40,387 bases of DNA from Rhodanobacteraceae bacterium (GTDB lineage: Bacteria > Acidobacteriota > Terriglobia > Terriglobales > Acidobacteriaceae), in assembly GCA_903970285.1 (NCBI GenBank), contig CAJCHN010000044.1:1-40387 (forward strand), given 5' to 3'. The position numbers and the translations under genes are program-made. The number at the start of each line of letters is the position of its first letter. The first letter of the stretch is position 1. Under the pieces are notes generated by a model. It made no database searches. It saw only the letters and a list, made by a program, of their open reading frames with translations, and had not been told where the DNA came from. Shown here piece by piece: positions 18,124-25,363 of this stretch.

Positions 18124-20913
18124 ATGAACCTGCCGAACCTGCGCGCTCGCATCCAGCAAGCTGGAGCCGCGCTCGCCGCCCTTACCCTCACCCTCTTCAC
18201 TGGATGCTCCAGTTACAACCCCAACACCATCACGCCGGTCGCCACCTCCGTGGCCCTCACCGCCTCCGCTACCACGCTCAACGTCGGTGGACCCCTTACG
18301 CTCTCCGCAACTCTCAGTGGTGGAAGCACTTCCGACAAGCCCATAGGAGCCATCACCTTCTATGACGGAGCCACCGCGTTGCCGCCGCCCATCACGCTCC
18401 AGAACGGGTATACCGTCAGCACCACGATCAGTTCGCTCGGCGCCGGCACCCACACCATCACCGCCTCCTACTACGGCGATCCCTTCAACGCGGGTTCCAC
18501 CTCTTCGGCGGCCACAGTAAACGTCTTCCAGCCCACCACCATCACGCTGGCTGCAAATCCCACGCTGGTCGCCCAGGGATCGCCCGTGATGCTCACCGCC
18601 ACGCTCACCGGGGGCCCCGCCGTTCCCACCGGCACGGTGACCTTCTTCAGCGGAACCACCGCCCTGGGTACCGCCGGCATCGTCCCGGCCAGCAGCACAG
18701 GAAGCAACGGGCTGTCGGTGCTCAACACCACCGCCCTGCCGGTCGGCGTCGACTCCGTCACCGCGGTGCTGGGAGCCAACGGCTTCCTGCTCGGATCCAC
18801 CTCCGCGCCTGCCACCGTCGAGGTTCACGGCGCCCTCATTACCACCACGGTCGCCCTTACCACCTCGACAGCCACCGCTTCGGCTGGAACCCAGGTCACC
18901 CTGACCGCCACGGTCACTCCGTCCAGCACCAGCAGCGGCCTGCCGCTCACCGGCATGGTCACGTTCCTCGATGGCAGCACCGCGATTGGAACCGCCACCC
19001 TCTCGGGCAATACGGCGACGCTCACCACCAAGCAGTTCAAGCCAGGCTCGAACACGCTGAGCGCAAGCTTCGCGGGTGACCTCTTCTACGCGCCATCCAC
19101 CTCGCCCAGCGCCGCGCTTACCCTCTCGCCTTACGCCGGACCCACCTACACCAATCCGCTCAATGTGACCGCCGGCTCTCTGGGCAAGGTCTACAACTGC
19201 CCCGATCCTTCGGTCATCAAGTACCAGGCAGGCGGCGCAGACACCTGGTACGCCTACTGCACCGGCGACCCCTTCAACGCCAACGACACGGTCACCCCCG
19301 GCGGGGCCCCCAGGACCCACCTCATCTCCATCTTCACCTCCACCGACCTGGTCAACTGGACCTACCTGAGCGACGCCCTGACCGCCCTGCCCACCTGGAT
19401 CCAGGCCGGCAATGAGCTGCAGACGCCCGCCATCAGCTACTTCAACGGCATGTATCACCTCTACTACGGCAACGGCGCGCCCCCCAACAACCCGGTTCCG
19501 CCACTTGCCCAGGGCCCGGCCATCGGCGTCGCCACCGCCACCACCCCGGCAGGTCCGTTCACCGATTCGGGCGGCCCCGTCATCGCTGCCACCGCTGCCT
19601 GCGGAGGCACCTGCGATCGCACCACCTTCGCCCCCGAGGTCATCGCCGACCAGACCGGCCAGGAATGGATCGTCTACGGCGGAGTCTACGGCGGCATCTC
19701 CATCCGCAAGCTTTCAGCCGACGGCCTCACCTCCGACGCCACCACCGACACCCTCATCGGCTCCGACAACTACTACATGGATCCGTACATCCTCTACTAC
19801 AACGGCTACTATTACGAGTTCCTCAGTGCCGGCAGCAACAACCAGGGCGCCATCTCCACCCTCAACGTACACGTCGGCCGCTCCGCCTCCATCACCGGCC
19901 CGTACCTCGACGCCGAGGGCAACCCGCTCTACGTGGATGAGGGCGGCGCGCCGCCGGCCGGCGTCGGCGGAGATCCCGTGCTGGTCATGAACGGAAACGA
20001 TATCGTCGGCGCCGGCTCGAACACCGTCATCACCGATGAGTCCGGCCAGATGTACATCATCTATTCCGGCGTCTCGCAGAATCAGTCCACGGTACCCAAC
20101 TATCCCAGCTTCTTCACCGCGCGCCAACTGATGATGGACGCGCTCGACTGGACCCCCAGCGGATGGCCCGTCGCACGCGGCGGCAATGGTCCCTCTGACC
20201 TCACACTGCCCCAGCCGGTGCCGGCCGCGCAACCCGGAGCCACCAACGGTTACATCGCTTCCTTCAACGTGCCGGACACCCCTGGAACGCTGATCGCCGC
20301 CTCGTCCGACGACTTCAACGAAGCGACACTCAACCTCAACCAGTGGTCCTTCCTCCACCTGACCGCGCCCTACAGCATGACCGGAAGCGCCTATGCCGTG
20401 CAGTCGGTCAACGCCGAATCCACCATCGCTTCGAGCATGCCGAGCCTGCCCATCCTGTCGGAGCCGGAGCCAGCCGGAGACTACCTGCTCGAGGTCAAAC
20501 TCTCGTCCTCCGATCCCGCCGCGGGCTACGTCTTCAACTACAACCAGGGCGGAATCTTCATCTACAACACCGACACCGACTACCTGCGGATGGACCAGGT
20601 CCCTGTCTTTGAAACCAGGCAGATTGAATACCTGAACCAGGTCGCCTCCGGCGTGGTCGCGTTCGCCCCCACCGGAACGCCCAACTTCGCCGCCAGCACT
20701 TACCTCCGGCTCGCCAAGCACGTCAACGCGGGCGAGTACGGCTCCTGCACCTATACCGCGTACACCAGCACCGACGGCGTGAACTACATCAAGGGTCCCA
20801 CCTGGATCAAGTTCTACGCAGCCGGAGCCACCCAGAAGATCGGCCTGTTCGCCGGAAACACCGCCGGCTACACCGCCTACTTCGACTACATCCACGTCTA
20901 CACCCTGCCGTAG
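18124..20913 (+). CDS. Ig-like repeat GH43-fold lipoprotein
   Basis: A 929-aa exported lipoprotein. The signal peptide ends at LFTGC (Cys28). Three Ig-like domains (about 35-335) end in Y(Y)GD or FAGD..(Y/N)APSTS-type motifs. A GH43 five-bladed propeller follows (about 340-700), with base Asp361 in CPDPSV and a blade resembling APDVSYFNGLYH (TPAISYFNGMYHLYYG). Two canonical catalytic positions look changed: Ala503 (TFAPEVI) where arabinanases have Asp (AIDPSV), and Asp553 (YMDPYILYYNGYYYEF) where the acid Glu is expected. Residues about 715-929 form a beta-rich C-terminal domain like those of other GH43 proteins. It is likely an outer-surface arabinan-active or arabinan-binding protein. It is divergent from araA, and a strong terminator follows. 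Confidence 0.85.
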   Translation: MNLPNLRARIQQAGAALAALTLTLFTGCSSYNPNTITPVATSVALTASATTLNVGGPLTLSATLSGGSTSDKPIGAITFYDGATALPPPITLQNGYTVSTTISSLGAGTHTITASYYGDPFNAGSTSSAATVNVFQPTTITLAANPTLVAQGSPVMLTATLTGGPAVPTGTVTFFSGTTALGTAGIVPASSTGSNGLSVLNTTALPVGVDSVTAVLGANGFLLGSTSAPATVEVHGALITTTVALTTSTATASAGTQVTLTATVTPSSTSSGLPLTGMVTFLDGSTAIGTATLSGNTATLTTKQFKPGSNTLSASFAGDLFYAPSTSPSAALTLSPYAGPTYTNPLNVTAGSLGKVYNCPDPSVIKYQAGGADTWYAYCTGDPFNANDTVTPGGAPRTHLISIFTSTDLVNWTYLSDALTALPTWIQAGNELQTPAISYFNGMYHLYYGNGAPPNNPVPPLAQGPAIGVATATTPAGPFTDSGGPVIAATAACGGTCDRTTFAPEVIADQTGQEWIVYGGVYGGISIRKLSADGLTSDATTDTLIGSDNYYMDPYILYYNGYYYEFLSAGSNNQGAISTLNVHVGRSASITGPYLDAEGNPLYVDEGGAPPAGVGGDPVLVMNGNDIVGAGSNTVITDESGQMYIIYSGVSQNQSTVPNYPSFFTARQLMMDALDWTPSGWPVARGGNGPSDLTLPQPVPAAQPGATNGYIASFNVPDTPGTLIAASSDDFNEATLNLNQWSFLHLTAPYSMTGSAYAVQSVNAESTIASSMPSLPILSEPEPAGDYLLEVKLSSSDPAAGYVFNYNQGGIFIYNTDTDYLRMDQVPVFETRQIEYLNQVASGVVAFAPTGTPNFAASTYLRLAKHVNAGEYGSCTYTAYTSTDGVNYIKGPTWIKFYAAGATQKIGLFAGNTAGYTAYFDYIHVYTLP

Positions 20914-20938
20914 CATAGGGTCGATCATTCAGACAAAG

Positions 20939-20977
20939 CCCCATGGTTCGAGCCCCTGCTGGGCGCGAACCATGGGG
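20939..20977 (+). terminator. Rho-independent terminator after the GH43 lipoprotein gene
   Basis: CCCCATGGTTCG (20939-20950) pairs perfectly with CGAACCATGGGG (20966-20977), followed by TTTCTTTC. It begins 25 bases after the stop codon. Confidence 0.85.
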
Positions 20978-21113
20978 TTTCTTTCTGCCTCGCAGCAGGT
21001 CGAGGGGATCGAATCTTCAGCGAACCGTGAGTGTCAAACTCCTGCCCGAACCCACATCGCCGCGATGCCCGATGCAGTGCCGCTCCGCATCACAGCCCGC
21101 CTGCTCGACGCAC

Positions 21114-21121
21114 TTCAATCT
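21114..21121. repeat. Target-site duplication, left copy
   Basis: TTCAATCT directly abuts the left inverted repeat of the IS1595-type element and is repeated exactly at 23557-23564. Eight bases is the duplication length known for IS1595-family elements. Confidence 0.9.
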
Positions 21122-21143
21122 GGCAATAACATACTTGACTGAA
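21122..21143 (+). repeat. Left terminal inverted repeat
   Basis: It begins GGCAATAAC and ends CTTGACTGAA. It matches the reverse complement of 23535-23556 at 21 of 22 positions (C/T at the ninth base). A GG start is usual for this IS family. Confidence 0.92.
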
Positions 21144-21380
21144 ATATACTGTAGAGGCCGTGACAGGGTAAAACCAGCGCAAATGGAAAACCCCCGCTGG
21201 CAGGCGAGGGTCTGGGGTTTGGGTACGCACTCAAATCATAACAGAGGGGTGTCCCAAATGAAGAGTGCTCTCGAATACTCGGAAACGCAGGAAGAGTCTG
21301 GTGATGATGTGGTTACAGAGGGACAGAGTGGTCGGCGCACCGTGATTAGCGGAAGCAGACCAATCCCTCCCTATACTCCG

Positions 21381-21665
21381 TCACCTACGGGCGCTGTTGA
21401 GGAGAGTCCTGAAAGCATCGTCGGAGATCATCAGCTTTCCCCAATAAGCGTCGGCTAAAATCTCCTGAACGAGTAGCTTGTCCTTCGCTTGAACGTTGAG
21501 TACAAGGGAGTTGTAGATATCCCCTGCCTCCCCAACCTTAGCGATGACAACCCACTCGGAGTAAAGGATTCGAGTGGCTCTTAAGGCCTTCAGCGAGGCG
21601 TAGAGACTGTCGTACTCGTATGCGTCTTTCTCGTTGATGTCATAGCTAATCAGATACAGCGCCAT
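21381..21665 (-). CDS. SinR/Cas2-like small ferredoxin-fold protein (IS passenger)
   Basis: A 94-aa protein from ATG 21665, with AAAGGGG about 8 bases upstream. The sequence MALYLISYDINEKDAYEYD, then a helix (YASLKALRATRILYSEWVV) and further beta-alpha units, resembles SinR-like/Cas2-like small proteins: a strand ending in (S/T)YD, then a paired ferredoxin fold. Some relatives are ribonucleases (VapD, Cas2) and others have no known activity. The Asp after SY is kept. It lies downstream of the winged-helix gene on the same strand, separated by 234 bases holding two strong hairpins. It may be the toxin or effector of a pair with that gene (inference). No CRISPR array or other cas gene is present. 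Confidence 0.65.
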   Translation of the reverse strand: MALYLISYDINEKDAYEYDSLYASLKALRATRILYSEWVVIAKVGEAGDIYNSLVLNVQAKDKLLVQEILADAYWGKLMISDDAFRTLLNSARR

Positions 21666-21734
21666 CTTAAAGCCCCTTTTAATTTTCTCTGCATTGGAAT
21701 ACACTAGGGGAGTGACCCCCGACGATAGAGAGGG

Positions 21735-21760
21735 CCGCAAGCGTAGCAATCCGCTTGCGG
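21735..21760 (-). terminator. Hairpin between the passenger genes (proximal)
   Basis: CCGCAAGCG (21735-21743) pairs with CGCTTGCGG (21752-21760) around an 8-base loop. It may terminate or attenuate transcription coming from the winged-helix gene. Confidence 0.5.
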
Positions 21761-21780
21761 GTGGTTACTGTTCCATCTGG

Positions 21781-21824
21781 CCCCACGATAGCTCTAGCCG
21801 CCAAGCAGGAGTGCTATCGTGGGG
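21781..21824 (-). terminator. Hairpin between the passenger genes (distal)
   Basis: CCCCACGATAGC (21781-21792) pairs perfectly with GCTATCGTGGGG (21813-21824) around a 20-base loop. With the neighbouring hairpin it separates the two passenger genes. Confidence 0.55.
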
Positions 21825-21899
21825 TTCCGTCGTTTACGCCGCTCTCAGCGATGGCCTGGGAGAGACTTCTACTTAATCTCATTCCGAAATTCGGGACAA

Positions 21900-22298
21900 T
21901 CAATGTGCTATCTCCGTTCGAGCAATTTCATTCCTGTAATTCAACGGCGCATAAATTCCGCGCCGGACGCGGTTTATCTTCTTAGCCACGACCAAATTAT
22001 GTAAGGTGTTGGATACCCGTTCACGATCCTCGCTAAGCGTTTGGCTGATGTAATTGACATCGTAAAATTCTGTCGTTCCTGAGTTTATGAGCGCGAGTAC
22101 CATAGAACTCAGGCTGCCAGATCGCGCGGGACGGCCAGGTTTCTTTGGTTGTAGGATAGCCGCTTCTCCGTTCGCCGTGAAACGTGACTGTCCAGCAAAC
22201 AAGACTTCCCATCGCTGTTTGAGGGTACTCAGGTGGTCTTCGGCTTTCACGATTTCATTTGCGAGATCTAAGACTTCACGAGGATTCGGCGTTGACAT
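21900..22298 (-). CDS. Winged-helix DNA-binding protein (IS passenger)
   Basis: A 132-aa protein. Residues 1-37 form a charged helix (LANEIVKAEDHLSTLKQRWEVL), likely for dimerisation. KKPGRPAR near 52-59 is an AT-hook-like basic patch. Residues about 62-122 look like a winged helix: a helix with LALINSG, then DVNYISQTLSEDRERVSNTLHNLVVAKKI as helix-turn-helix, and RVRRGIYAP as wing. It is likely a regulator of the element or an antitoxin-like repressor of the SinR-like gene (inference). The ATG at 22298 has no clear ribosome binding site. It is divergent from the 60-aa ORF at 22368. Confidence 0.6.
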   Translation of the reverse strand: MSTPNPREVLDLANEIVKAEDHLSTLKQRWEVLFAGQSRFTANGEAAILQPKKPGRPARSGSLSSMVLALINSGTTEFYDVNYISQTLSEDRERVSNTLHNLVVAKKINRVRRGIYAPLNYRNEIARTEIAH

Positions 22299-22367
22299 GA
22301 AAGAATTCTACGCCGCGCGCCGTGAAATGGCGAAACAATTACATGGTTTTGTGCAGAGGAGAGAGAC

Positions 22368-22550
22368 TTGAAGACCGGATGGAAAAACCCGGTAAAGGGC
22401 GAACCAGCAAAGGAATCCACGTTATCTGTAAGAGGGGATTTTGCGGAGTTTACTAATTTGATGCGAGCTGTGATTATCAAGAAGAAAGAGAAGCAGCCTA
22501 TTCCTGCTTCCGCTTCCCCCGTCCCTGCCGCACAAAAGGCAAACCCCTAG
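22368..22550 (+). CDS. 60-aa basic protein (IS passenger)
   Basis: It starts with TTG at 22368, with GAGGAGAG a few bases upstream, a strong ribosome binding site that argues for a real gene. The protein has a central FAEFTNLMRAVI followed by a Lys-rich stretch and a Pro/Ala-rich tail. I do not know its function. It runs convergent to the transposase remnant and meets its end at 22547-22550. Confidence 0.5.
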   Translation: MKTGWKNPVKGEPAKESTLSVRGDFAEFTNLMRAVIIKKKEKQPIPASASPVPAAQKANP

Positions 22551-23508
22551 AACGCTGTACGTTTGCCGTTCCCACCTGCGTTATCGGCGTCGCATCTACC
22601 CGTCACCTGGGCATATGTGAGACGTTTGCCGACCACTTGCCAACGGCTTTCTTGAACCGTGCGCCGTCTTTCAGCTTGCGGTTGTTGAAGCTCATCCACG
22701 TAGGCGTCCATGTGGAACGGTTCGACCGCAACGTATGTCCCAGTCAAACCACGCTAGAGCAAGACCAGAAGTTCTCGATACCCTGCGTATGCACCTGTCC
22801 GCGTAGATACTCGTTCATATGGCTAACAGTCTCATGCACGAACTTCTGACGCTCTAGGCCGCTGTAACCCTTCCAACCATCGGTCTAGACCGTTGACCCA
22901 AAGCCAACCTGAGCAAGAATCTCCTTCTGCAACGTCTCGCGCTTGGCGTTGGGAATGACCTTAGCGCGGACCTCACGGCTTCCACGATCTAGCATCCCAA
23001 GCACAACCGTCTTGCGCTCACCCTTCAGAATCTCTTGGCCGTTGCGAAATCGTTTATCGGCGTGCATATTGCTCGGCTTACCACCCAAGAAAACCTCATC
23101 AACCTCTACAGGACCTTCGCCCAACAATGCGTTGTCCTGTTTCAAAGCCTCACGGATGCGACGCGCCATAAACCATGCACTCTTCTGCGTAACGCCCAAA
23201 GCCCTTGCAATCTCGTAGCTGCTAATGCCATTCTTGCAATTTGACACAAGCCAAGATGCGGGAAGCCATTTGTCGAGGCCGATGGGAGAATCCTCGAAGA
23301 TAGTCCCAACCTTGAGAGAGAACTTCTGTTTCGGGTGTTTGGTTTTGCAGAAGTACAGCTTGGATCTTTCCATGTACGTTGCTTCAGCCCCACACTGCGG
23401 GCAACGCACAATCCCATCTCCCCAGCGAATCGCGATCATGAAGTGACGGCAGTTTTCGGCATCGCTAAAGAACTGAATGGCCTCGATGAGTGTCTTGGGG
23501 CTTTCCAT
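22547..23508 (-). pseudogene. IS1595-family transposase, inactivated
   Basis: From ATG 23508 the frame encodes a zinc ribbon (CPQCG...YFCKTK), a helix-turn-helix region (GISSYEIARALGVTQKSAWFM) and the first catalytic Asp (VEVDEVFLGG). It is then cut by a TAG at 22887-22885, in STV*TDGW. The same frame continues with the second Asp (TDGW) and N (GIENFW). A one-base loss after ENFW then shifts the frame, a second stop (LL*RG) replaces the catalytic-region Lys, and further shifts separate TYVAVEPFHMDAYVDE, FNNRKLKDGARFKKA and QVVGKRLTYAQVTG, which are the normal family C-terminus. The enzyme cannot be made whole, so the element cannot move on its own. Confidence 0.92.
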
Positions 23509-23534
23509 ACCTCAAAAGTACGGATTTACCTTGC

Positions 23535-23556
23535 TTCAGTCAAGTATATTATTGCC
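23535..23556 (-). repeat. Right terminal inverted repeat
   Basis: Reverse complement of the left repeat with one mismatch: it begins TTCAGTCAAG and ends TTATTGCC. It lies 26 bases upstream of the transposase start codon. Confidence 0.92.
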
Positions 23557-23564
23557 TTCAATCT
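23557..23564. repeat. Target-site duplication, right copy
   Basis: TTCAATCT, identical to 21114-21121. Confidence 0.9.
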
Positions 23565-23603
23565 TCGTTGTTGGTCCGGTAGACCGCGCCTGATCGAACT
23601 CGA

Positions 23604-25178
23604 TCAGCGAGCCTCAGCCGCAATCCGGCGCAGTTCCGGCAGAACATCGCCCAGGTGCTGCGCTTCCCCGCCGCGCCGCCCGAAGCCGAAGTAGACTTCG
23701 CGGTAGAGCCGGAACAGACGCTCATACCGTTCCACAGCCGCTGCCTGCGGCTGGTACTCCCGGAATGGCAGGCACAGCTTCGCCTGCGCCTCTTCCACCG
23801 ACGCGAACACCCCGGCGGCGACCAGCGCGAATATGCCCGAGCCCAGGCTGGTCGGCACGCCGTTCGGCACCAGCACCGGCTTGTTCAGCACGTCGGCGTA
23901 TACCTGGTTCAGCACCGGGTTGTGCTGCGGGATGCCGCCCGCGTTGATCACCCGCTCCACCGGCACGCCGTACTCCGCCATGCGCTCGAGGATGATCCGC
24001 GTGTGGAACGCCGTGCCCTCGATCGCGGCAAACAGCTCATCCTTCGCGGTGTGGATCAGGTTCCAGCCCAGCGTGATCCCGCCCAGCTCCGGGTTGACCA
24101 GCACGGTACGATCGCCGTTGTCCCAGCTCAACCGCAGCAATCCCGTCTGGCCCGCCTGGTAGGCCTCCAGTCCCTGCGAGAGCGTCTTGACGTCCGTGCC
24201 GGCGCGACGTGCGATCGCCTCGAAGATGTCGCCCGTCGCCGAAAGCCCGGCCTCAATCCCGGTGAACTCCGGATCGACCGACCCCGGCACCACGCCGCAT
24301 ACGCCCGGCACCAGCCGCGTCTCCCGGCTCATCGCGATAATGCAGGTGGATGTGCCGACGACGTTCACCACGTCGCCTTCCTTGCAGCCCGCGCCGATTG
24401 CATCCCAATGGGCGTCGAAGGCACCGACCGGGATGGGAATGCCGGCCGCCAGCCCCATGCGCGACGCCCACTCCTCACTCAGGTGGCCGGCCACTTCGTC
24501 GGACGTCGTATAGCGCCCCTGAAGCTTCTCACGCACCCCATCCAGCAGCGGGTCGAGCTTCGAGAGAAACGACTGTGGCGGCAGCCCGCCCCAGCGCTCA
24601 TTCCACATCCACTTGTGTCCCATCGCGCACACGCTGCGCGGCGCCAGCTTCGGATTCCTGATGCCGATCAGCGTCGCCGCCACCATGTCGCAATGCTCGA
24701 ACGCCGATGCAAACCGCTCGCGCTTCTCCGGGTTGTGCCGCAGCCAGTAAAGCAGCTTGGCGAAGCCCCACTCATGGGAGTACACGCCGCCGCACCACTC
24801 GATGGCTTCGAGCTTCTCGGCATGCGCCAGTTCGGTAATCTGCTGCGCCTCGCGGTGCGCCCGATGGTCGCACCACAGCATGTACTCGTCCAGCGGCTGC
24901 ATCTCCGCATCGACAAAGATCACGCTGGAGCCTGTCGTGTCGAGCGCCAGCGCCACCACCTGGCCGCCCTCGACCGCGGTCTGCGCCAGCACCTCGCGGG
25001 TCGCCCGGGCTAGTGCGTCCATCTGTTCCTGGTGCGATTGCGTCGCGTAATCCGGGTCGTCGCGCCGCCGGTGCAGGGCGTAGCTGGCCGAAGCCGTGCC
25101 CAGGCGTCCGCGTTCGCTGTCCAGCAGCGTCACGCGGACGCTCAACGTGCCAAAATCGACTCCAGCAGCAATGGCCAT
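23604..25178 (-). CDS. araB: L-ribulokinase
   Basis: A 524-aa FGGY-family sugar kinase that phosphorylates L-ribulose to L-ribulose 5-phosphate with ATP in the cytoplasm. The N-terminal VDFGTLSVRV is the ATP-binding strand-turn of the family. LALDTTGSSVIFVD, MLWCDHRAHREAQQI, YSHEWGFAKLLYWLRHNP and GAFDAHWDAIGAG (catalytic Asp region) match ribulokinases, as does INAGGIPQHNP near the C-terminus. It is somewhat shorter than E. coli AraB (566). The ATG at 25178 follows GAGGAAG. It is divergent from the LacI-family gene, with a shared operator between them. Its 3' end lies 39 bases from the IS1595 target duplication. Confidence 0.95.
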   Translation of the reverse strand: MAIAAGVDFGTLSVRVTLLDSERGRLGTASASYALHRRRDDPDYATQSHQEQMDALARATREVLAQTAVEGGQVVALALDTTGSSVIFVDAEMQPLDEYMLWCDHRAHREAQQITELAHAEKLEAIEWCGGVYSHEWGFAKLLYWLRHNPEKRERFASAFEHCDMVAATLIGIRNPKLAPRSVCAMGHKWMWNERWGGLPPQSFLSKLDPLLDGVREKLQGRYTTSDEVAGHLSEEWASRMGLAAGIPIPVGAFDAHWDAIGAGCKEGDVVNVVGTSTCIIAMSRETRLVPGVCGVVPGSVDPEFTGIEAGLSATGDIFEAIARRAGTDVKTLSQGLEAYQAGQTGLLRLSWDNGDRTVLVNPELGGITLGWNLIHTAKDELFAAIEGTAFHTRIILERMAEYGVPVERVINAGGIPQHNPVLNQVYADVLNKPVLVPNGVPTSLGSGIFALVAAGVFASVEEAQAKLCLPFREYQPQAAAVERYERLFRLYREVYFGFGRRGGEAQHLGDVLPELRRIAAEAR

Positions 25179-25231
25179 GGCTCGCGCTTCCTCGGGTAGA
25201 TCTGCTTTCGGTGGATCAAAACCGGCTACTT

Positions 25232-25250
25232 GTGTAAACGTTTTCTACAC
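25232..25250 (-). promoter_or_regulatory. LacI-type operator between araB and the regulator
   Basis: On the plus strand GTGTAAACGTTTTCTACAC, with core AAACGTTT. It is 10 bases downstream of the araB -10 box. It probably represses araB and may autoregulate the divergent LacI-family gene. Confidence 0.75.
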
Positions 25251-25259
25251 CACGCAAAA

Positions 25260-25287
25260 CCTATAAGCTCCTCACCACCTCTGTCAA
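25260..25287 (-). promoter_or_regulatory. araB promoter
   Basis: Minus strand TTGACA (25287-25282) and TATAGG (25265-25260), with a 16-base spacer. Same layout as araA: promoter, about 10 bases, operator. Confidence 0.55.
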
Positions 25288-25363
25288 CCCATTTCCCCAA
25301 CCCATCCGGGCTCTCCATCCCCCGCTCCTGCTGCAATAATGGGCAAGTTGAGAAAGGCGGCGC

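Larger units (their letters stand above)
21122..23556. mobile_element. IS1595-family element with passenger genes
   Basis: A complete 2435-bp insertion, bounded by 22-bp inverted repeats with one mismatch and by an exact 8-bp duplication of TTCAATCT. It carries a decayed IS1595-type transposase at its right end (minus strand) and, in the rest, a SinR/Cas2-like gene, a winged-helix gene and a 60-aa ORF. Strong hairpins lie between the first two genes. Its GC content is visibly lower than that of the flanking ara genes. It is inserted between the terminator of the GH43 gene and the 3' end of araB, where it breaks no gene. IS1595-family elements with passenger genes are known; these passengers I do not recognise from that group. 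Confidence 0.92.

Noticed and set aside
17857..19458. 533-aa Gly-rich minus-strand ORF opposite the GH43 lipoprotein
   Set aside because: It crosses the promoter region and is antisense to a gene with a lipobox and a GH43 fold.
20943..21458. 171-aa plus-strand ORF starting in the terminator
   Set aside because: It begins inside the terminator hairpin, crosses the IS boundary and overlaps the SinR-like gene. An internal ATG at 21258 could start a 66-aa ORF, but nothing supports it.
21381..21665. Reading the SinR-like protein as a CRISPR Cas2
   Set aside because: There are no repeats, no cas1 and no other cas genes. Cas2-like folds occur widely outside CRISPR systems.
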